Assembly: GCA_905197435.1 (NCBI GenBank)
Contig: CAJJYX010000149.1
Coordinates: 1-8,181, forward strand
Direction: 5' to 3'
Length of the DNA stretch: 8,181 bases
From: an uncultured Bacteroides sp.
GTDB lineage: Bacteria; Bacteroidota; Bacteroidia; Bacteroidales; Bacteroidaceae
The translations under genes were made by a program, and so were the position numbers. Numbering within the stretch: the stretch's first letter is position 1; every line of letters begins with the position of its first letter. Shown one piece after another: positions 6,628-8,181 of this stretch. The notes under the pieces were generated by a model. That model saw nothing but the letters and a program-made list of their open reading frames with translations, had not been told where the DNA came from and made no database searches.

Positions 6628-7452
6628 ATGGAAGTTAGCGAATCCGATTCCTTGTTTTTCTCGGACACACTTGCCGATTATGATTTCACAAGTCATATTG
6701 GGTATGTCGTTCATATTCTTTGTATTGGAGGCAACCTGAGTTTTACACTACACCGTACACGTTATGATGTATCGTCCGGAGATTACGTTATCCTCACGAA
6801 TGGAGTGCTTGTGTCTTTCATTTCACAATCGGAGGACTGCCGGATTGTTGTTATGAGTTTTGCCGAATCATTTATTACCACCCATGCCATCCGAAGCAAT
6901 TACGGCATTATCGGTCATCTTTCGTTGTTGCAGAACCCGGTAATGAAGCTTGCTGCAGAGGACTTTGACAAGTGTTGGAAGGATATGGAACGCTTGCGTG
7001 AAAGGCTTGCCGATCGGAAGCATCTGTTCAGGGAAGAGATGATCGGAGCTTTGCTCAAAGCACATGTGCTTGACTTGTATGATATCCACGCCCGTGCCAA
7101 TGAACAAGCGGTGGTCTCATCGAGGCCTGCAACACTGATGCGGGAATTTATAGACTTGTTGCTTGACGGGGATTATATTTCGGATCGAAGCCTCGACTAT
7201 TTTGCAAACCGCCTCTGCGTTACGCCGCACTACCTTTCGGAGATAAGCAAAAGTGTTAGTGGACAGCCTGCGACTTATTGGATTGACCGGTTCGTTACGG
7301 GAGAATTATCCCGTCTGCTTATGCAACCCGAACTCTCGTTGGCATCGGTTGCCGACCACATGAATTTTTCGTCGGTATCATATCTCTGCCGTTATGTAAA
7401 AAAGAAACTTGGCGTCACACCATCGGAGTATCGAAGTTATTTTAGGCGGTGA
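6628..7452 (+). CDS. AraC-family transcriptional regulator
   Basis: A predicted ligand-responsive DNA-binding regulator of 274 aa, the usual size for one-component AraC proteins. The N-terminal part (about 1-130) is rich in beta strands and looks like a cupin-type sensor (LSFTLH, SGDYVIL). The C-terminal AraC domain (about 170-274) has two helix-turn-helix units: the first near 190-206 (FANRLCVTPHYLSEI) and the second near 237-269, ending in the family signature GVTPSEYR. The frame opens further upstream at 6454, but that extension would overlap the divergent reductase gene and run through the promoter. The ATG at 6628 is therefore chosen. Its position suggests that it controls the reductase-esterase operon and probably itself. 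The inducer is unknown. Confidence 0.92.
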   Translation: MEVSESDSLFFSDTLADYDFTSHIGYVVHILCIGGNLSFTLHRTRYDVSSGDYVILTNGVLVSFISQSEDCRIVVMSFAESFITTHAIRSNYGIIGHLSLLQNPVMKLAAEDFDKCWKDMERLRERLADRKHLFREEMIGALLKAHVLDLYDIHARANEQAVVSSRPATLMREFIDLLLDGDYISDRSLDYFANRLCVTPHYLSEISKSVSGQPATYWIDRFVTGELSRLLMQPELSLASVADHMNFSSVSYLCRYVKKKLGVTPSEYRSYFRR

Positions 7453-7531
7453 TTGTCCCTGCGAAGGCGAGGTGCAGCGAGTTACTCATTGCCTTTGACC
7501 AATTTTGAAAACAAAAAATGTAAATGGCAGA

Positions 7532-8181
7532 TCAGTCGAACACCTTACCGTGATTTGCCGCCAGCTGTATCATACGGTCATAATCCTCGGCGCTGAGATC
7601 CATAAAATAGTAATTCACAGGGTTGACTACCTGCCCCTTCACATGCACCTCGTAGTGCAGATGTGGGCCGGTGCTCTTGCCCGTGCTGCCTACTCCGCCG
7701 ATAACCTCACCACGCACCACCTTCTTGCCCGGTTTTGTGCGGAAATCGCGCAGGTGGGCATACCACGTTTGGTAACCGAAGCCATGGTCAATAATGACCG
7801 TATTGCCATACCCCGTCTCCCATCCCATTTTGATGACTGTTCCATCCCCCGTGGCATAGACATCCGTACCCGGATTGGCCGAGAAATCCATACCTGCATG
7901 GAACTTCGTGGTGCCATAGATAGGGTCTATACGTGTGCCGTAACCGGAAGCGGTCTTCTTGAGGTCCTTGTTCGAAATGGGCTGGATGGCCGGAATGCAA
8001 CGCAACATTTCGTCATGGTTCTTGCACATCTCTACCACGTCGTCAAAGGAACGGGACTGGATATAGAGCTGTTTGCTAATCATATCCAACTTCTGGGTGG
8101 TATTGATTACCAAGTCCGAGTTTGCCATATCCATCAGATGCTCATAACGGTTGGTGCCGCCATATCCTGCCTGGCGGATAG
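7532..8181 (-). CDS. M23-family (LytM-type) cell-wall endopeptidase, C-terminal part (cut by window edge)
   Basis: A zinc metallopeptidase expected to cut peptidoglycan cross-links in the periplasm, in growth or division. The frame is open to the window edge: 215 codons are visible and the true start is outside. An internal ATG at 8134 is unlikely to be the start, because well-conserved sequence (QAGYGGTNRYEHL) continues upstream of it. A helical, possibly coiled-coil region precedes the catalytic domain. Counting from the internal Met, the zinc and catalytic residues are H79 and D83 (HAGMD), H127 (YAH), and H158 and H160 (GPHLHYE), all present. The protein resembles the roughly 320-residue Bacteroides M23 peptidase with an N-terminal membrane anchor, as I remember it. 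It converges with the AraC-family gene across a 79-bp gap, in which I see no convincing terminator hairpin. Confidence 0.93.
   Translation of the reverse strand, partial: IRQAGYGGTNRYEHLMDMANSDLVINTTQKLDMISKQLYIQSRSFDDVVEMCKNHDEMLRCIPAIQPISNKDLKKTASGYGTRIDPIYGTTKFHAGMDFSANPGTDVYATGDGTVIKMGWETGYGNTVIIDHGFGYQTWYAHLRDFRTKPGKKVVRGEVIGGVGSTGKSTGPHLHYEVHVKGQVVNPVNYYFMDLSAEDYDRMIQLAANHGKVFD

Noticed and set aside
7453..7531. Possible terminator between the AraC-family gene and the M23 gene
   Set aside because: There is a T-rich run on the minus strand (TTTTTTGTTTT near 7511-7519) but no stem before it, and only very short palindromes elsewhere.

Overview
The window reads as chromosomal DNA from Bacteroidales, most likely a gut Bacteroides. 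The support is the family-level resemblance of the DnaE, phosphatidylserine decarboxylase and M23 peptidase proteins to Bacteroides versions I remember, and four upstream regions carrying the Bacteroidetes-type -7 box TAnnTTTG instead of E. coli-like -10/-35 hexamers. Strong Shine-Dalgarno sequences are absent. I cannot assign a species without a search.

Left part (1-4270): the 5' half of a phosphatidylserine decarboxylase gene (psd) runs leftward off the window edge. Facing away from it is a complete dnaE, the replicative DNA polymerase III alpha subunit (1265 aa). The 170-bp gap between them holds two divergent promoters with the same -7 octamer. A 152-bp gap after dnaE (4271-4422) holds two hairpins, a 15-bp direct repeat and what looks like one copy of a dispersed intergenic repeat.

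Middle part (4423-7452): a compact three-gene accessory module. An AraC-family regulator (rightward) is divergent from an aldo/keto reductase (leftward). The reductase is followed, 77 bp downstream and on the same strand, by a secreted alpha/beta hydrolase resembling esterase 713. The 130-bp regulator/reductase gap carries two outward-facing promoters with near mirror-image sequence. The layout resembles E. coli YqhC with YqhD/DkgA, an AraC regulator controlling aldehyde reductases. A role in detoxifying or using a small carbonyl or ester compound is therefore a reasonable but unproven inference.

Right part (7532-8181): the C-terminal two thirds or so of an M23 (LytM-type) cell-wall endopeptidase on the minus strand, cut by the window edge.

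I see no mobile element, CRISPR array, tRNA, rRNA or defence system, and no stretch over 300 bp without a gene. Most of the window is ordinary housekeeping sequence. The most promising parts are the AraC/reductase/esterase module, its mirrored promoter region, and the intergenic repeat after dnaE.
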